Shown here: positions 15,365 through 25,055 of the stretch, in pieces | Position numbering within the stretch: position 1 is the first letter of the stretch | Layout of the letters: every line of letters begins with the position of its first letter | Origin: Stenotrophomonas sp. SAU14A_NAIMI4_5 | Lineage (GTDB): Bacteria > Pseudomonadota > Gammaproteobacteria > Xanthomonadales > Xanthomonadaceae | Direction of reading: 5' to 3' | Assembly (NCBI RefSeq): GCF_003086795.1 | Contig: NZ_CP026003.1 | Coordinates: forward strand, 640,503 to 704,502 | Length of the DNA stretch: 64,000 nucleotides | The notes under the pieces: generated by a model | Databases searched by the model: none | Seen by the model: the letters and a program-made list of their open reading frames with translations, nothing else | What the model was told of the DNA's origin: nothing | Made by a program: the position numbers and the translations under genes

Positions 15365-17181
15365 GTCGCGTTGGAGCCAGTGTTGTAAGCGGCCCTGAAG
15401 TTCGTTCAATCGCCAGCTATGGTGGGGTGGCCTGCCTCCTGCTGCTGGTGTTTGGCATCATCTGGCAAGCATTGACGCCCTCGTTCCAGGCGCCAGACGA
15501 GTTTGATCACGTCAAGCGTGCCTACATGCTCAGCCAAGGGCAGATCCTGCTCGATACGTCGAATGGCCAGCCATCGGGTGGCGACGTTGATGTTGGTCTG
15601 ACAAGGTACATGGATCACTTCACGCCTCTTGCCGGCAAACACCAAGTTAAACTGACCGGGGAAATTCTCGTGTCGGCGCGCGCTGAACGCTGGGCGGGAC
15701 AGTCCGAGCGTGCCACCCAGCCTGGTACTGCCTATTACCTGCCTGTCCTCTACGCGCCGCAGGCTCTCGGGCTCTGGGTTGGAAAGACGATCAACCTGAG
15801 TGTTGATCAGTCTTACCGGTTGTCCAGACTCTTCACGCTGTTGGCTTGCGTCGGCTTGTTGTACTGGGCATTCCGACTGTTCCCGCCGCCGCCGCTGGTA
15901 CTGGCATTGCTGCTGCTGCCGATGTCGAGTTTCCTGTTGGGTTTTGCCGTGCTCGATGGCATGTCCATGAGCATGGCGGTACTGGCGTTCTCTGCCTTCT
16001 GGCGGATCGTGGCACTCCAGGATGACAGACGCTCGACCGCGATCATCATGATGGTCGCGCTGGGATTGTTTGCTGCATGTCGTGCCAATACGCTGCCGTT
16101 CCTGCTGTTGCCCTTTGTGGCGGCCTGGTACCGGCGTGACAAGCGACTGGCTATCGGTGCCGCCGTGCTCACGGTACTGGTGCTGGCCTGGACCGTGGTG
16201 ACGATCAAGACAACGGTCTATCCGCCCGGAGCCCGCAATATCGATCACCTGGCGCGGCTGACCAGCTATCTGTTCGATCCGATGAGGTTCGGCGGCATGA
16301 TGCACAAGACGCTCACCAGCCCCGGTGTTGCGGAGTATTACTACAACTCGTTCCTGGGGGTGCTGGGTTGGTTGGACACGCCACTGGGCCCGCGCCACTA
16401 CACTGTGTTTGCCCTGCTGCTGGTGGTCTGCGGCGCCACGTCGATTGCCTGGCCCCAGTTCCGCGGAACTGGACTGGCACGCTGGTCGATGGTACTCGCG
16501 CTCAGCGTTGCGATCCTGCTTACTTATCTGGCGATGCTGGTGCAATGGACCATTGACGACACTGGCATCATTCAGGGGGTGCAGGGCCGCTACTTCCAGA
16601 TCCCGGCCATCGCGCTGGCGTATGCGCTGGGGGCCAATCCGCGTCCTCTCGCCGTTTCGATGGAATGGCTCAGCCGGATACTTGTACTGTGCATTGCACT
16701 CGCTACGGCGTTCTCGGTATCTACGGTTCTCGCATTGCGCTACATGATGGTTGACGGTCAGCGCATTGGAAATGGGCTGACGCTCACGCCAAGCAACGTG
16801 CTGAGCGCCGAGCGTGCCGTTGCCCTCGGCTTCCCGGAAGAGCAGGTGCAGAATCCGCAGTCGCTTGCCGAACTTAAACTTCTGCTGGGGACCTATGCCC
16901 GCCGCAACTCGGGCAAAGCGGAGCTGCGTCTGTGGAGCAAGCAGGGCGACACTTTCAGAAGTACATTCGATATGGCGAGTCTGGTCGACAATGGTTACCT
17001 GTCCATTGACCTGGACGACAAACCGTACGTCGGAGGAGAACTGCGGGCGCTGCAGGGTGAAGGAGTCAGTGTATGGGAGGTGCGTCAGGCTGACGGCGAT
17101 CTTCAGGGGACCTGTGTCGTATTGGTCCCCACCCAAGGCGCGGCAATGAGTCCCACAGAAGCCTGCCCGTTGCCTCAGTAG
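15361..17181 (+). CDS. DUF2142 polytopic membrane protein
   Basis: A 606-aa inner-membrane protein with about ten hydrophobic segments and a hydrophilic C-terminal tail of roughly 140 residues. SFQAPDEFDHVKRAYMLSQG near residue 41 is the typical start of DUF2142 proteins, which resemble GT-C glycosyltransferases and occur in surface-polysaccharide loci. The ATGA overlap with the GT2 gene implies joint expression and a shared job, perhaps transferring a lipid-linked sugar across or outside the membrane. It belongs to the same less GC-rich block as its neighbour. Enzymatic role is inferred only. Confidence 0.8.
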   Translation: MSRVGASVVSGPEVRSIASYGGVACLLLLVFGIIWQALTPSFQAPDEFDHVKRAYMLSQGQILLDTSNGQPSGGDVDVGLTRYMDHFTPLAGKHQVKLTGEILVSARAERWAGQSERATQPGTAYYLPVLYAPQALGLWVGKTINLSVDQSYRLSRLFTLLACVGLLYWAFRLFPPPPLVLALLLLPMSSFLLGFAVLDGMSMSMAVLAFSAFWRIVALQDDRRSTAIIMMVALGLFAACRANTLPFLLLPFVAAWYRRDKRLAIGAAVLTVLVLAWTVVTIKTTVYPPGARNIDHLARLTSYLFDPMRFGGMMHKTLTSPGVAEYYYNSFLGVLGWLDTPLGPRHYTVFALLLVVCGATSIAWPQFRGTGLARWSMVLALSVAILLTYLAMLVQWTIDDTGIIQGVQGRYFQIPAIALAYALGANPRPLAVSMEWLSRILVLCIALATAFSVSTVLALRYMMVDGQRIGNGLTLTPSNVLSAERAVALGFPEEQVQNPQSLAELKLLLGTYARRNSGKAELRLWSKQGDTFRSTFDMASLVDNGYLSIDLDDKPYVGGELRALQGEGVSVWEVRQADGDLQGTCVVLVPTQGAAMSPTEACPLPQ

Positions 17182-17196
17182 TCTCAGGCCAGGCAT

Positions 17197-17279
17197 GACC
17201 AAGGCGCTGCATTGCAGCTACTTGGTCAAGGGATCGTCGTATAACCCCCCCCTCCATCCGGATGCCTGCGGATGGAGGG
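17197..17279. terminator. Hairpins between convergent O-antigen genes
   Basis: GACCAAG (17197-17203) pairs with CTTGGTC (17221-17227) around an inner GCTGC-ATT-GCAGC stem. A second hairpin is CCCTCCATCC (17250-17259) with GGATGGAGGG (17270-17279). They lie between the convergent DUF2142 and glycosyltransferase genes and may separate the two transcripts. Neither has a long T-run. Confidence 0.5.
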
Positions 17280-17425
17280 CAGGTAGAATCCCCGTGGGAA
17301 CGGCTCGGCAATCAACAGCGGAACTGCGATCGTGTAAAGGGTGGAAAGTGCCGCTGCTTGACCGCAGCTTTGGCGGGCGTCGACACTGCAGTAGTACCAA
17401 ATCCGTTCTCCGTTCCGTGCAGACG

Positions 17426-20400
17426 TCAGTCGCGCGGAAGAGCAAGATGCCTTGCGGGAAAACGCTCCATCACCTCGCCCATGAACCCGAGCAATTCATC
17501 AGCTTGATCAGAGAAAACGCGGATCAGCTCCGGGTGTGGGTTGTGATAGCCGTCCAGTTGTTCCGGATTGTCCAAGAGTCGGCGCAGCGCTTCGCGGAAG
17601 GGTTCAAAGCCGTTGATGAGCGGCACGATGTCGCCGTTCGCCCCGTCAATGATGTCCTCCACAGCGCCGCCCGCATCCGTGGCAATGACCCAGGTATCGC
17701 GCAGCATTGCCTCGCGAACCGTCAAGCCGAAACTCTCTTTGCACTGGGTCGGGAACAGGAGCACATCCACGCTTGCGAAGAAGTCGTCAATGGTTGACTG
17801 GGTATACGCAGGGACGATCTTCAGCGTACCGGGAATGCCCCAGGTTTCTTCAAAAATGTGGCGGCGGCCCAGGTTCAGGGCGGCATCGACGACGTGCAGT
17901 TCGTAGTTGGTATGGGGGAGCTGGCGCAGCGCTTCCTTGATCAGCTCGCTACCCTTGGCCGGGCCCTCACCTCCGACGAATCCCAGCCTGAGCTTGCGCC
18001 GGGCAAGAGGTTCACGGGTGACCGACCTGCGGGGCGGCACCACGCCATTCTTGTTGATTTGTACGCGTGATGGATCGAATCCATTGTCCACGTAGACGCC
18101 TCGGAAGAAGCGGCTTGGAGCCAGCATCATTGCTGCGCCGGAAAGCACTTCGTGCAGGCGGTGCTGGCGATACGGGTTCAGCACCGGGTTGGCCACGCAC
18201 TTGGCGCAGACATTGAGATCCACCTTGCTCTGATGGCAGTACTTGCCCTCGCCGGTAATCATGAACTGACGTGCACAGATCCACCATGCGTCATGCATGG
18301 TGACCACGTAGGGAATACCGGCCTCCTGGCACGCTTCGGCGATCTGCACGCCAAAGCCCTGGATGGAGTGCAGGTGCACGACGTCTGGCCGCCAGGCGCG
18401 GAGAATCTGGCGGAATGCTCCGGGAGTGAACGGGTTGTCGAAATCGAACGCGGGGTCGGCCTCGAACGGGAGACCCATTGCAAATACTTCGGCAGCCGAT
18501 GAGCGGTAGCGCACCAGATTGTAGGGAGGAGCATCACTGCACGGCAGGGAGGTGACCATGGCGTACTCGGCCTTCCCGCTTGCGTTGATGCAACGCGCGA
18601 TTTCCTCGGCCACGATGGTGGCACCGCCAAAGCTGCGTGGCTCGAAGAAGATGTTCACACCCAGGATCCGTGGACGCGCCGGTTCGAAGCGCTCGATCTC
18701 CTTGAACAACGGAAGAACCTGTTCGCGCGCCACTACCTGCGGCGTGTAGTGCTCCACTACGTGCCGGTAGGCCTGCTTACCGATGCGTTGGCGGAGTGCG
18801 GCGTCTGCGATCAACTCGTCCAGGCAGGCTTTCCATTCTCCGGGAGAAGCGGCGAGCATGCCGGTCTCGCCATGCACGATGGTGTTGCGGTACTCCTGTG
18901 ACGGCGAGCAGATGGACGGCAGCTTCAGGATGGCCGCTTCCAGGTACTTGATGTTGGACTTCGCGTCGTTGAATACGCTGGGTTCCAACGGCGCGATGTT
19001 GATATCGCAGCGGGAGATCCGTTCCAGGAAGGAGGCGTAGTCGACGGGGGGCAGCCGTTCGATCTGATCCTCCACTTCCTTGAACGCAGGCGGGAGATTG
19101 AGCGTTCCCACAATGGTCAGCCGCACGTGGTAATGCTCACGAAGCGTCGCCAGCATGGCATCGGCACATTGGCGGAAGTCGGAGTCATGCGATGCCGAGC
19201 CTGAGCCGTACACCACTCGGACCAGGCCATCCTTGCGCTGCGGCTTGGCGTTGATTTCTTCGGCGATCAGCAGCGTCTGGTCGTCGAGCGCATTGTTGAC
19301 CACGTCAACCCTGGCAGCGCCCACGCTGCGCATGGCTTCGGCCAGTGCGACGGTCGAAGCGATGCAGTGGTCGCAGGCCAGCATTGCGGCGCGGTAGAGT
19401 GGAACGCCGTTGAGCAGGGACTGGCGGGTGCGCTGGTCCAGGTCTGCCAGATTGCTGTTGGTCTGATAGAGCGACTCATCAAAAATAAGATCATCCACTT
19501 CCCAGATCGTGCGCATGCCCAGTGCTTTCGCGCGTGCGATTGATTCAAGCTGCTGCTCGAAGCCTGGTACCCGATAGAAAATGGCGACGGTGTGTGTGCT
19601 GAGAAGACCGCGCGCATTGTCCAGGTCTTCCCAGCGCACGATGCTGCAATCAATACCCAGATCCTGGATCATCTGCTGCTTCTGCAGCACACGATACTTG
19701 GTGCACTGAGCCAGGTTCATGTCCGCAATGATGAGCACGCGAAGGCTCAGCTCGGTCAGGGCGGGGCTGGCGGGGGGCAGCTTGTACACCGGTTGCTGCC
19801 GGTTCGATGCGGCATCCTGGTGGCGGAAGTACTTCATCGCCGAGCGCGGACTGGAGGCGATTCGAATGAATTCCTTCAGCACGCCCTTTGTGCCACGTTC
19901 GGCGCGCAGGCGAAGAGCGGTGCCTGCGTGTCCGCGCAGCCGGTGGTACATGTTGCGTGCACGACGCACGAGCATGCCGGCCGCCCGCATGGGGGCGGTG
20001 ACTCGCCAGGAGCGTGAGTGAAGCAGATCGGTGATGCGGGAATGCGCCTGGCTCATGGCGCCAACCGAAGCCTGTGCCGACAGGCTCGTGCGGTTGAGCG
20101 AGCGCGTCAGCACCTCTTGCCGGTGCAGCAGTTGTCGGCGCTCGTGGGACGCGCTTGCTGCATGAATCCTCGATAGCAGCAGTTCGGTCCAGAGCGCTCG
20201 GACCAGGCCGGTACCTTCAAGGGCTGCCTTGGTCGTGGCATCGAGCAGAGGCGCAAGATCCAAGGGAACGTTGATGTTGGCGTTCCGCGCCAATTCACTG
20301 CAATAGGCTGGGTCGACCAGAAGCTCGATCGCGCCGTTGCCGGGCAGTGTGCGCGAGGGAAGAACTTCCTGCCAGAACGCCAGAACGCCTGGCGTGCCGT

Positions 20401-20719
20401 CCGCCATCTCGCTGCCCGCCACCAATACCAGGCGCCGAGTATCCGGATGGTTGGACAGGTGATCCAGCACATGCTGCACCGATGCGTGCAGGCCGCCACC
20501 AATTCCCAGTACGAGTGCGCTGTTGCTGGGGCCTGCCAAGGGCGTCAGGCGGGCGTCTGCCTCGGACTCACCCAAGGCAAACGCGTGCGTGGATGCCAAC
20601 TGGACGCGCAGCAACTGCAGCGCGTCGTTGTTGAGTTCCCTGAGGTAGATCGTCTCCGCGCTCGTCCCTCCTGGAGTGGATGAGAAGACGTCAAGTACCT
20701 GGTCCATGTTTCTATCCAC
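17426..20719 (-). CDS. Large protein with two glycosyltransferase domains
   Basis: A 1097-aa cytoplasmic protein. Residues 1-300 are a helical region of unknown role. Residues about 325-685 form one GT-B unit (LRVLIIADMNLAQCTKYRV, WEVDDLIFDE, NIAPLEPSVFNDAKSNIKYL). Residues about 690-1090 form a second, family-4-like unit (FGGATIVAEEIARCI, VHLHSIQGFG, and the EX7E motif in ESFGLTVREAM). Such double enzymes usually add successive sugars to an O-chain. It starts 31 bases after the wzt stop on the same strand, so wzm-wzt-GT form an operon. Starting at M5 would shorten it by four residues. Sugar specificity is unknown; rhamnose or mannose donors are available nearby. Confidence 0.85.
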   Translation of the reverse strand: MDRNMDQVLDVFSSTPGGTSAETIYLRELNNDALQLLRVQLASTHAFALGESEADARLTPLAGPSNSALVLGIGGGLHASVQHVLDHLSNHPDTRRLVLVAGSEMADGTPGVLAFWQEVLPSRTLPGNGAIELLVDPAYCSELARNANINVPLDLAPLLDATTKAALEGTGLVRALWTELLLSRIHAASASHERRQLLHRQEVLTRSLNRTSLSAQASVGAMSQAHSRITDLLHSRSWRVTAPMRAAGMLVRRARNMYHRLRGHAGTALRLRAERGTKGVLKEFIRIASSPRSAMKYFRHQDAASNRQQPVYKLPPASPALTELSLRVLIIADMNLAQCTKYRVLQKQQMIQDLGIDCSIVRWEDLDNARGLLSTHTVAIFYRVPGFEQQLESIARAKALGMRTIWEVDDLIFDESLYQTNSNLADLDQRTRQSLLNGVPLYRAAMLACDHCIASTVALAEAMRSVGAARVDVVNNALDDQTLLIAEEINAKPQRKDGLVRVVYGSGSASHDSDFRQCADAMLATLREHYHVRLTIVGTLNLPPAFKEVEDQIERLPPVDYASFLERISRCDINIAPLEPSVFNDAKSNIKYLEAAILKLPSICSPSQEYRNTIVHGETGMLAASPGEWKACLDELIADAALRQRIGKQAYRHVVEHYTPQVVAREQVLPLFKEIERFEPARPRILGVNIFFEPRSFGGATIVAEEIARCINASGKAEYAMVTSLPCSDAPPYNLVRYRSSAAEVFAMGLPFEADPAFDFDNPFTPGAFRQILRAWRPDVVHLHSIQGFGVQIAEACQEAGIPYVVTMHDAWWICARQFMITGEGKYCHQSKVDLNVCAKCVANPVLNPYRQHRLHEVLSGAAMMLAPSRFFRGVYVDNGFDPSRVQINKNGVVPPRRSVTREPLARRKLRLGFVGGEGPAKGSELIKEALRQLPHTNYELHVVDAALNLGRRHIFEETWGIPGTLKIVPAYTQSTIDDFFASVDVLLFPTQCKESFGLTVREAMLRDTWVIATDAGGAVEDIIDGANGDIVPLINGFEPFREALRRLLDNPEQLDGYHNPHPELIRVFSDQADELLGFMGEVMERFPARHLALPRD

Positions 20720-20750
20720 GAGGCTGCCTCAATCGGGTCGCTGCTGGGGA

Positions 20751-21503
20751 TCAGGCGCCTACAAACTGCTCGTAGGCGCTGACGACCTCTTCGGTCGGGC
20801 CGAACATCCGTACCTGGCCGTTATCCATCCAGAGCACCTTGTTGCAGACCCTGCGGATCTCCGCGTTGGAGTGCATGGCAAGCACTACGATTTCCGCGCG
20901 ACTGTGGAGGTCCTGGAGTCGCTTCTGTGCCTTGTGCATGAAGGATGCGTCACCCACGCCCATGACTTCGTCCAGCAGCAGGATTTCGGCCTCGACCGCG
21001 GTGGAAACCGCGAACGCCAGCCTGACCCGCATGCCGCTGGAGTAGGTGCGTACAGGAAGGTCCAGATAGTCGCCCAGTTCGCAGAATTCTGCGATCTCCG
21101 GCGTCTTGGCGCGGATTTCTTCGTCGGTCATTCCCAGCAGCAGGCCGCGCAGCCGGATGTTCTGGATGCCAGTCGAGTTGTCATCCATGCCAAGGCTGAT
21201 ATCCAGCAACGGCACGATCTTTCCTTCGTGGTTGATGCTGCCCTGCGTTGGGGCATAGATGCCGGCTAGTGCTCGAAGCAGGGTGGACTTGCCCGCACCG
21301 TTGTGCCCGATCAGGCCGATCCGATCCCCCTTTTCAAAACGCAGGCTGACATCATTCAGTGCGCGCACGATGATGACGCCGTCGTTGTCGGCGGCAATTG
21401 AATTCTTCCGGCCAAGGCGCATGACCTGTCGCTTAAGTGAGCGACCCTGGACCTCGAAGATGGGCAGGTCCAGATATACGTTGTCGAGTTGAATGAATGC
21501 CAT
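20751..21503 (-). CDS. wzt: O-antigen ABC transporter ATP-binding subunit, Wzt-like
   Basis: A 250-aa ATPase that powers export of an undecaprenyl-linked O-chain through the Wzm channel. Walker A is GHNGAGKST, the signature is YSSGMRVRLA and Walker B is ILLLDEVMGVGD, the sequence style of polysaccharide exporters. ATG 21503 (MAFIQLDNVYLDLP) starts five bases after the wzm stop; the longer frame to 21554 would overlap wzm. There is no C-terminal carbohydrate-binding domain, which O9a-type Wzt proteins of about 400 aa have. Export is therefore likely of the binding-independent kind. Confidence 0.9.
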   Translation of the reverse strand: MAFIQLDNVYLDLPIFEVQGRSLKRQVMRLGRKNSIAADNDGVIIVRALNDVSLRFEKGDRIGLIGHNGAGKSTLLRALAGIYAPTQGSINHEGKIVPLLDISLGMDDNSTGIQNIRLRGLLLGMTDEEIRAKTPEIAEFCELGDYLDLPVRTYSSGMRVRLAFAVSTAVEAEILLLDEVMGVGDASFMHKAQKRLQDLHSRAEIVVLAMHSNAEIRRVCNKVLWMDNGQVRMFGPTEEVVSAYEQFVGA

Positions 21504-21508
21504 GCGGC

Positions 21509-22291
21509 TCAGATCCAGTAGGAGATGCGCTTGATGTAGCGGCCGGTGAACCACAGGGCAAACGTCCAGCCGACAATCGCCATCACCGTCGTGATTACGT
21601 ACGTCTGCATCGACGGAACCTGTCCAAGCAGGGGCATACGGGCCACGTCCAGCAGGTAGAGCAGGGGGTTGTAGCGCGTGATGAATGAATATTTCGTCAG
21701 TAGCTCGGCCTTGTACATGATGGGCGTTATGTAAAACGCCATCTGGACGATGGAGGCCACGATCTGCGGAAAGTCACGGAAGCGTGCCGAGATCAGTGCG
21801 GTAATCATCGCCATCCACGTGGCATTGACGACCAGCAGCAGCAGGCCCGGCAGGAAAAGGATGAGGGTGTCCCAGCGCTTCACCCCGAAGATGGCCAGCA
21901 ACAGAATGATGATCGCCACGTTGTGGCAGAAGATCACTGCGTTGCGCCACGTCACCTGGAGGATGTAGATCAATCGTGACGTCGCAACCTGGCGGATGTA
22001 GGAGCCATTGGCGATGTAGGCGGTGCTGCCTTCCGTCACAATGCTTGAGAACATACCCCACAGCACGAGGCTGGCCGCGAGGTAGGGCAGGTACTCGCTC
22101 ATCTTCTGGCCGAACAGCGTGCCGTACACGATGCCGATGGTGCCGATGATCACGCCCATGCTGATCGTCAGCCAGAACGGACCGACACGGGAGCGGGCGT
22201 AGCGCTGGCGTATTTCCAGCCAGCCCAGCAGTGTCCATAGACGCCAGGAGCGCAGGCTGCGTCCCAGATCGGAAAGTGCTTCATTCATCAA
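21509..22291 (-). CDS. wzm: O-antigen ABC transporter permease, Wzm-like
   Basis: A 260-aa inner-membrane protein with about six membrane spans, of the ABC-2 polysaccharide permease family. Typical features are the N-terminal amphipathic stretch LGWLEIRQRYARSRVGPFWL and the late YNPLLYLLDVARMPLLGQ. It forms the channel for lipid-linked O-polysaccharide with the ATPase encoded five bases downstream. metB begins the same-strand series 92 bases upstream. M1 and M2 are adjacent, so the start is uncertain by one residue. Confidence 0.9.
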   Translation of the reverse strand: MMNEALSDLGRSLRSWRLWTLLGWLEIRQRYARSRVGPFWLTISMGVIIGTIGIVYGTLFGQKMSEYLPYLAASLVLWGMFSSIVTEGSTAYIANGSYIRQVATSRLIYILQVTWRNAVIFCHNVAIIILLLAIFGVKRWDTLILFLPGLLLLVVNATWMAMITALISARFRDFPQIVASIVQMAFYITPIMYKAELLTKYSFITRYNPLLYLLDVARMPLLGQVPSMQTYVITTVMAIVGWTFALWFTGRYIKRISYWI

Positions 22292-22383
22292 GGGATTCTC
22301 GTGGGTTCAATACGGTCACCGCGTGCAGGACGCGGCTTCAGGCCGCCGCTGACGCGGCGGCGTGGAATCAATGAAGACCTGGC

Positions 22384-23547
22384 TCAACGCCCCAGGGCTG
22401 CGTCCAGTTCGTGGCGGAGATCGGCCAGGTCTTCCGTGCCCACTGACAGGCGTACCAGGTTGTCGGTGATGCCCAGACGCTTGCGCTGGGCCGGAGGAAT
22501 CGACGCGTGGGTCATGACTGACGGCAGTTCGATCAGGCTCTCCACGCCACCCAGCGATTCGGCCAATGCGAACAGTTCGCAGCGCTCCAGCATGCGGCGG
22601 GCCTTGGCTTTGCCACCCTTGATGCGCACCGAGATGATCCCGCCGAAGCCATCCATCTGGCGCTTGGCCAGGGCGTGCTGCGGGTGGCTCTTCAGGCCGG
22701 GATAGATCACCGCTTCAATACGGCTGTCGCGTTCGAGCCAGCGGGCCAGTTCCAATGCGCTTTCATTGTGTGCACGCATGCGCAGGTGCAGCGTCTTCAG
22801 GCCACGCAGGGCCAGGAAGGAGTCGAACGGGCCGGCCACGGCGCCGATCGAGTTCTGCAGGAAGGCCATCTGTTCGGCCAGGGCATCAGTGCCGGCCACC
22901 ACGATGCCGCCCACGATGTCTGAATGGCCATTGAGGTACTTGGTTGCCGAATGCAGGACCAGATCGGCGCCATGCTCCAGCGGGCGCTGCACCATCGGCG
23001 AGCAGAAGGTGTTGTCCACGACCAAGAGCACGCCCTGCTTGCGGGCGAAGGCACCCAGCTTGGCCAGATCCACCACCTTGAGCATGGGGTTGGTGGGGGT
23101 TTCCGCCCAGATCATGCGGGTATTGGGCCGTATCGCTGCTCGTACGGCATCCAGGTCGTTCAGGTCGACATAGGTGAACTCCAGGCCCGCCGATCGCTGA
23201 CGGACACGCTCGAACAAGCGGTACGTGCCGCCATAGAGGTCATCCATCGCAATGACGTGGTCGCCCGCGTCCAGCAGCTCCAGCGTCGTCGACGCAGCGG
23301 CAAGCCCGGAGGCGAATGCAAAGCCGGCGGTGCCCCCTTCAAGGCTGGCGACGCAGGCCTCGTAGGCATTCCGCGTCGGGTTCTGGGTACGTGAATACTC
23401 ATAACCCTTGTGCTTGCCGGGGCTTTCCTGGACGTAGGTAGAAGTGGCGTAGATCGGCGTCATGATGGCGCCGGTGCTCGGGTCGGGCTGCTGTCCTGCA
23501 TGGATGGCACGGGTGCCGAGGCCGAGCGAGTTCGGGATCTTTGCCAT
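22384..23547 (-). CDS. metB: Cystathionine gamma-synthase/lyase (transsulfuration PLP enzyme)
   Basis: A 387-aa fold-type I PLP enzyme. The PLP lysine is K203 in SATKYLNGHSD; YSRTQNPTRN (51-60) and DDLYGGTYR (102-110) are family motifs. It makes cystathionine from O-succinylhomoserine and cysteine, or cleaves cystathionine; sequence reading cannot separate the two, and the nearby cystathionine beta-synthase makes a gamma-lyase role plausible. In Xanthomonas metB is the conserved border of the O-antigen locus, with etfA on the other side. Here the transporter genes lie on its 3' side, and only a gtrA-like gene separates it from etfA. Confidence 0.9.
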   Translation of the reverse strand: MAKIPNSLGLGTRAIHAGQQPDPSTGAIMTPIYATSTYVQESPGKHKGYEYSRTQNPTRNAYEACVASLEGGTAGFAFASGLAAASTTLELLDAGDHVIAMDDLYGGTYRLFERVRQRSAGLEFTYVDLNDLDAVRAAIRPNTRMIWAETPTNPMLKVVDLAKLGAFARKQGVLLVVDNTFCSPMVQRPLEHGADLVLHSATKYLNGHSDIVGGIVVAGTDALAEQMAFLQNSIGAVAGPFDSFLALRGLKTLHLRMRAHNESALELARWLERDSRIEAVIYPGLKSHPQHALAKRQMDGFGGIISVRIKGGKAKARRMLERCELFALAESLGGVESLIELPSVMTHASIPPAQRKRLGITDNLVRLSVGTEDLADLRHELDAALGR

Positions 23548-23657
23548 TCGAAGTAACCTGGAAGTACGAAGGTTTGGGGGGCCTATTCTAGGGCAACCCG
23601 TGGGAGGGGCCCTCCACGCTGTTCAGAAAGGGCGTGATGCGCCCTGCGGCCATGGGA

Positions 23658-24044
23658 TCAGGGCGTCGGGCGCGGGCGGAAGACCAGCCGGGCGAAGATA
23701 GCGTAGTTCCAGCCTGCCACCATGACCATTACGATCAGTTTTGCGAGCAGGGGGTGCAGGTCCAAGGGGCCGGTCAGCAGGCTGATCAGAACATTGCCCA
23801 GGACGAGATTGATCGCAGCCAGGAGCCCGTAGCGGGCCAGCTCCCCGCTCCAGGCACCCTCACTGCGGAACACCCAGTGGCGGTTGAGCATGAAACTCAC
23901 GACGAAGCCACCTGTAAAACTGACCGACTGGTTCAGCAGCAGCCAGTTCGCACCCAGTTGGGTCTGCATCAGCAGAAAGATCGCATATTCGACGGCGGCG
24001 GCGGAGCCACCGGAAATCAGGAAACGGAACAGGCGCGGCATCAT
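23658..24044 (-). CDS. GtrA-family membrane protein
   Basis: A 128-aa inner-membrane protein with four hydrophobic segments. [19 protein letters not shown] at the N-terminus and the central [10 protein letters not shown] are characteristic of GtrA proteins, proposed flippases or helpers for polyprenyl-phosphate sugars in O-antigen or cell-wall modification. Its position between metB and etfA is that of the Xanthomonas O-antigen locus, so it may be a remnant or a fixed member of that system, working with the GT2 and DUF2142 proteins at 14381-17181. The start may be either of two adjacent ATGs. Confidence 0.87.
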   Translation of the reverse strand: MMPRLFRFLISGGSAAAVEYAIFLLMQTQLGANWLLLNQSVSFTGGFVVSFMLNRHWVFRSEGAWSGELARYGLLAAINLVLGNVLISLLTGPLDLHPLLAKLIVMVMVAGWNYAIFARLVFRPRPTP

Positions 24045-24116
24045 GGATACGACAGGGGTCCGGAAAGGGAGGGCGCCGCTGGCGGTGCCCTCCGTGCAAC
24101 GGTCATGCAGAGGGGC

Positions 24117-25055
24117 TCAGAGTGCCGCTTCCAGCTCCGGCAGAATCGTGAACAGATCCCCGACCAGGCCGATATCCGCGATCTCGAAGATCGGCGAATC
24201 CGCGTCCTTGTTGATGGCCACGATCGTGCCGGCGTCCTTGATGCCGGTCAGGTGCTGGATGGCACCGCTGATGCCGACGGCCACGTACAGTTCCGGCGCG
24301 ATGATCTTGCCGGTCTGGCCGACCTGCAGGTCGCTGGGCACATAGCCGGCGTCGACCGCGGCGCGCGAGGCACCGACGGCGGCACCGAGCTTGTCGGCCA
24401 GCTGGAAGATGACCTTGAAGTTCTCTTCCGAACCGACGCCACGGCCACCGGAGACCACGCGCTTGGCGCTCTGCAGGTCAGGGCGGTCGCTGGCACCGGC
24501 GGCCAGGCCGACGAAGCGGGTGTGCGCCGGCAGGGCCGCATCGACGCTGGCTGCTTCAACGGCGGCGCTGCCACCCTGGGCCGCTTCCGGCCACGACGCG
24601 GCGCGCACGGTGGCGACCACGATCTGGTCGGCCGGTGCTTCGACGGTGATGATGGCGTTGCCCGCGTAGATCGGGCGCTTGAAGGTGTGGCTGCCTTCCA
24701 CGGCCATCAGGTCGGACACCTGGTTGACGCCCAGCAGGGCGGCCACGCAGGGCATCAGATCCTTGCCGAAGGTGGTCGACGGACCGAAGACGTGGGTGTA
24801 ACCCTTGGCCAGCTGCGCGATCTGCGGGGCCAGCACCTGGGCGATGGCCTGCGCGTTGGCGGCGTTGGCCACGGTCAGGACCTTGGTGACGCCTGCGATC
24901 TTCGCGGCTTCAGCGGCCACGGCGGCCGGGTCGGCGGCCAGCACCAGCACGTCGATGCTGGCACCGCTGATGGCGGCGGCGGCGCTGACGGTCTTGGCGG
25001 TGGCGGCGTTGAGCTTGCCGTCGTGGTGCTCGGCGATGACGAGAATCTTGCTCAT
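24117..25055 (-). CDS. etfA: Electron transfer flavoprotein alpha subunit
   Basis: A 312-aa cytoplasmic flavoprotein subunit that binds FAD and passes electrons from acyl-CoA dehydrogenases to ETF-quinone oxidoreductase. The C-terminal FAD domain has [13 protein letters not shown] and [20 protein letters not shown], then [20 protein letters not shown] and HLTGIKDA, all standard. The start codon shares one base with the etfB stop (TAATG), so translation is coupled. Confidence 0.96.
   Translation of the reverse strand: MSKILVIAEHHDGKLNAATAKTVSAAAAISGASIDVLVLAADPAAVAAEAAKIAGVTKVLTVANAANAQAIAQVLAPQIAQLAKGYTHVFGPSTTFGKDLMPCVAALLGVNQVSDLMAVEGSHTFKRPIYAGNAIITVEAPADQIVVATVRAASWPEAAQGGSAAVEAASVDAALPAHTRFVGLAAGASDRPDLQSAKRVVSGGRGVGSEENFKVIFQLADKLGAAVGASRAAVDAGYVPSDLQVGQTGKIIAPELYVAVGISGAIQHLTGIKDAGTIVAINKDADSPIFEIADIGLVGDLFTILPELEAAL

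Noticed and set aside
15406-17202. Minus-strand open frame of 598 codons
   Set aside because: Antisense to the DUF2142 gene, which has proper membrane segments and a coupled start.
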